Shown: positions 62,700 to 64,000 of the stretch, piece after piece
Layout: every line of letters begins with the position of its first letter
Position numbering within the stretch: position 1 is the stretch's first letter
Made by a program: the position numbers and the translations under genes
Notes under the pieces: generated by a model
Databases searched by the model: none
The model's input: only the letters and a program-made list of their open reading frames with translations
Told to the model about the DNA's origin: nothing
NCBI GenBank assembly: GCA_902826795.1
Contig: CADEGD010000006.1
Location: 85,768 to 149,767, forward strand
DNA from: an uncultured Acidobacteriota bacterium
GTDB taxonomy: Bacteria; Acidobacteriota; Blastocatellia; Pyrinomonadales; Pyrinomonadaceae
Length of the DNA: 64,000 nt
Reading direction: 5' to 3'

Positions 62700-63956
62700 A
62701 TGCCCTCGATCGATCTGCGGTGGGGAACCCGCAAAATACCATTCGCATACGACGAGGAGATGTTCGCGGTGCTTGGAGCCGCTGACGAACGGCCGCCGCT
62801 TTCCGATGTTGAGATCGGAGAGAAACTAGACGCGCCGATCGGGACTCCGACGCTCGAAGAGATCGTAAGCGACGGCGAAACTGTTTTGATCGTGGTTCCG
62901 GATGCGACCCGAGAAGTAGGCGCCGGGCAGATCGTGAATCTTCTGATCAGGCGATTGATCGCGAGTGGCATCAACCCCTTCGACATTCGAATCATCTTCG
63001 CGACCGGCATTCACCGAAAAGTTACGGAGCAGGAAAAACAGAAGATACTCACGCCGTTCGTCGCACAGCGGATCAAAGCGCTCGACCACGATCCGCGTGA
63101 CTTGATGCAGATCGTTCGGCTTGGCGAAACGGAAAGCGGAATTCCGATTGAGTTGAATCGGGCCCTTGTCGAACACGATCACGTCATTCTCGTCGGCGGA
63201 GTTTCTTTCCACTATTTCGCAGGCTTCACGGGAGGACGAAAACTTGTCTGCCCCGGCCTCGCTTCGTCAAAAACCGTTGCGGCGACGCACAAGCTTGCGT
63301 TTGACTGTGAACGGCTTGATCGTCGCGAAGGCGTCGGCAGCGGACGACTCGACGGCAATCCAGTTCACCAAGCATTTGTTGCCGTTGCGGGTAAGGTCAA
63401 TGTTTCGTTCTGCATCACTACGGAAGTCAACGAGGCTGGGGAAATAGTCGACTTGCATTGCGGTGACCTTACCTCGTCTCATCGGGCGGCGTGTGACGCT
63501 TTCGCCGCTCGTCATTCGGTCGAGATAGCCGAAAAGCGGGACATCGTTATCGTAAGCTGCGGAGGCCATCCGCACGATGTGAATATCATCCAGGCCCACA
63601 AGGCTCTCGACGCGGCCGCGGATGCCTGCAACGACGGCGGAATGATCGTTCTGCTTGCGGAGTGTTCCGAAGGCCTCGGACGTGCCGATTTTCTGAATTG
63701 GTTCGACGCCGAAAATAGTGAAGCTCTCGCAATGCGGCTCTGCGAGAGTTATCAAGTCAACGGCCAAACCGCCTGGAGCCTATTGCGAAAGGCTGAGCGG
63801 TTCGACGTCCGGATCGTTACGAAGCTTCCCGCTGACGAAACTGAAAAAATGCGGCTCATATCAATGCAGTCGCTAGACCGCACGATGAAACAAGCCGAAA
63901 AAGAAAAGGCAGGATACATACTGCCTTTGGCTAGAAGAATATGCATTAGCAACTAG
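62700..63956 (+). CDS. larA: Nickel-dependent lactate racemase (LarA family)
   Basis: 418 residues. LarA binds a nickel-pincer nucleotide cofactor. Features: VPDATREVGAGQ, FATGIHRKVT (His), HYFAGFTGGRKLVCPGLASS (His and Lys), ATHKLAFD (His). The residues expected to ligate nickel or the pincer (His, His, Lys, His) are all present. Other family members racemise different 2-hydroxyacids, so the substrate is not certain. The larB/C/E cofactor genes are not in this window. It follows the CDF gene by 3 bp. Confidence 0.88.
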   Translation: MPSIDLRWGTRKIPFAYDEEMFAVLGAADERPPLSDVEIGEKLDAPIGTPTLEEIVSDGETVLIVVPDATREVGAGQIVNLLIRRLIASGINPFDIRIIFATGIHRKVTEQEKQKILTPFVAQRIKALDHDPRDLMQIVRLGETESGIPIELNRALVEHDHVILVGGVSFHYFAGFTGGRKLVCPGLASSKTVAATHKLAFDCERLDRREGVGSGRLDGNPVHQAFVAVAGKVNVSFCITTEVNEAGEIVDLHCGDLTSSHRAACDAFAARHSVEIAEKRDIVIVSCGGHPHDVNIIQAHKALDAAADACNDGGMIVLLAECSEGLGRADFLNWFDAENSEALAMRLCESYQVNGQTAWSLLRKAERFDVRIVTKLPADETEKMRLISMQSLDRTMKQAEKEKAGYILPLARRICISN

Positions 63957-63958
63957 TT

Positions 63959-64000
63959 ATGCTACTCGGAGGTTTCACAATAGATAAATTAGCGACGACT
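63959..64000 (+). CDS. Possible start of a downstream gene, cut by the window edge
   Basis: An ATG at 63959 opens a frame that stays open to the window edge (MLLGGFTIDKLATT). It begins 2 bp after the larA stop. No ribosome site precedes it apart from one overlapping the frame itself (cggaggt at 63966). Only 14 codons are visible. Confidence 0.25.
   Translation, partial: MLLGGFTIDKLATT

Overview
The window is 64 kb of gene-dense bacterial chromosome of moderately high GC. Short intergenic gaps, many ATGA/GTGA start-stop overlaps and several GTG/TTG starts are typical of it. The gene content suggests Acidobacteriota, most likely class Blastocatellia (Pyrinomonadales-like). The clues are an ffh-rpsP-khpA-rimM-trmD-rplS-rnhB block, a partial ATP synthase operon with paired b subunits, monomeric isocitrate dehydrogenase, DUF5117-type metzincins, a DUF2277 protein and Asn/Thr-rich lipoproteins. 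This placement is inferred from gene content; no rRNA or tRNA is visible.

Layout. 0-3.2 kb: a small unknown gene and an RNase E/G with a very large insertion. 3.6-4.7 kb: hicAB and a membrane protein. 4.7-9.2 kb: aldehyde dehydrogenase (carrying a translated palindromic repeat), yggS, yggT and yebC. 9.2-19 kb: amidase, VOC, ankyrin and DUF2277 genes, a histidine kinase/response regulator/hybrid kinase operon, a hydrolase, a MOSC protein and a large secreted metalloprotease. 19-23.6 kb: two exonuclease III paralogues flanking vapBC, a solitary DNA methyltransferase and a frameshifted Bro-N gene. 23.7-29 kb: atp genes (b', b, delta, alpha, gamma) with a methyltransferase gene between alpha and gamma, then vanZ. 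29-35 kb: a radical-SAM/DNA-metabolism pair, SPFH protein, Trm112-like protein, GT9, BON lipoprotein, and a hicB facing a broken hicA. 35-41 kb: the SRP/ribosome-maturation operon. 41-47 kb: a tightly overlapped minus-strand operon (lipoprotein, DUF1015, pdxH, GNAT, hydrolase, HExGH membrane protein, SDR, MBL hydrolase). 47-53 kb: pterin dehydratase, a broken serine beta-lactamase-family gene, isocitrate dehydrogenase, lipoprotein and thioredoxin-like genes. 54-58.4 kb: Xre-RES toxin-antitoxin, purE, broken vapBC, alkD, zinc-ribbon protein, purK. 58.4-64 kb: crcB, free-Met-sulfoxide reductase, terC, FecR protein, CDF transporter, larA.

Themes. The window is mostly housekeeping. The unusual signals are (i) three families of palindromic or dispersed repeats, one copy of which is translated in frame inside an aldehyde dehydrogenase; (ii) palindromes of different sequence at nearly every junction of the ribosomal operon; (iii) five toxin-antitoxin modules, two of them with a frameshifted toxin; (iv) a cluster of single-base frameshifts confined to accessory genes; and (v) a cation transporter that seems to start at ACG. 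I did not find a clearly new multi-gene defence system. The repeat biology is the strongest candidate for something undescribed.
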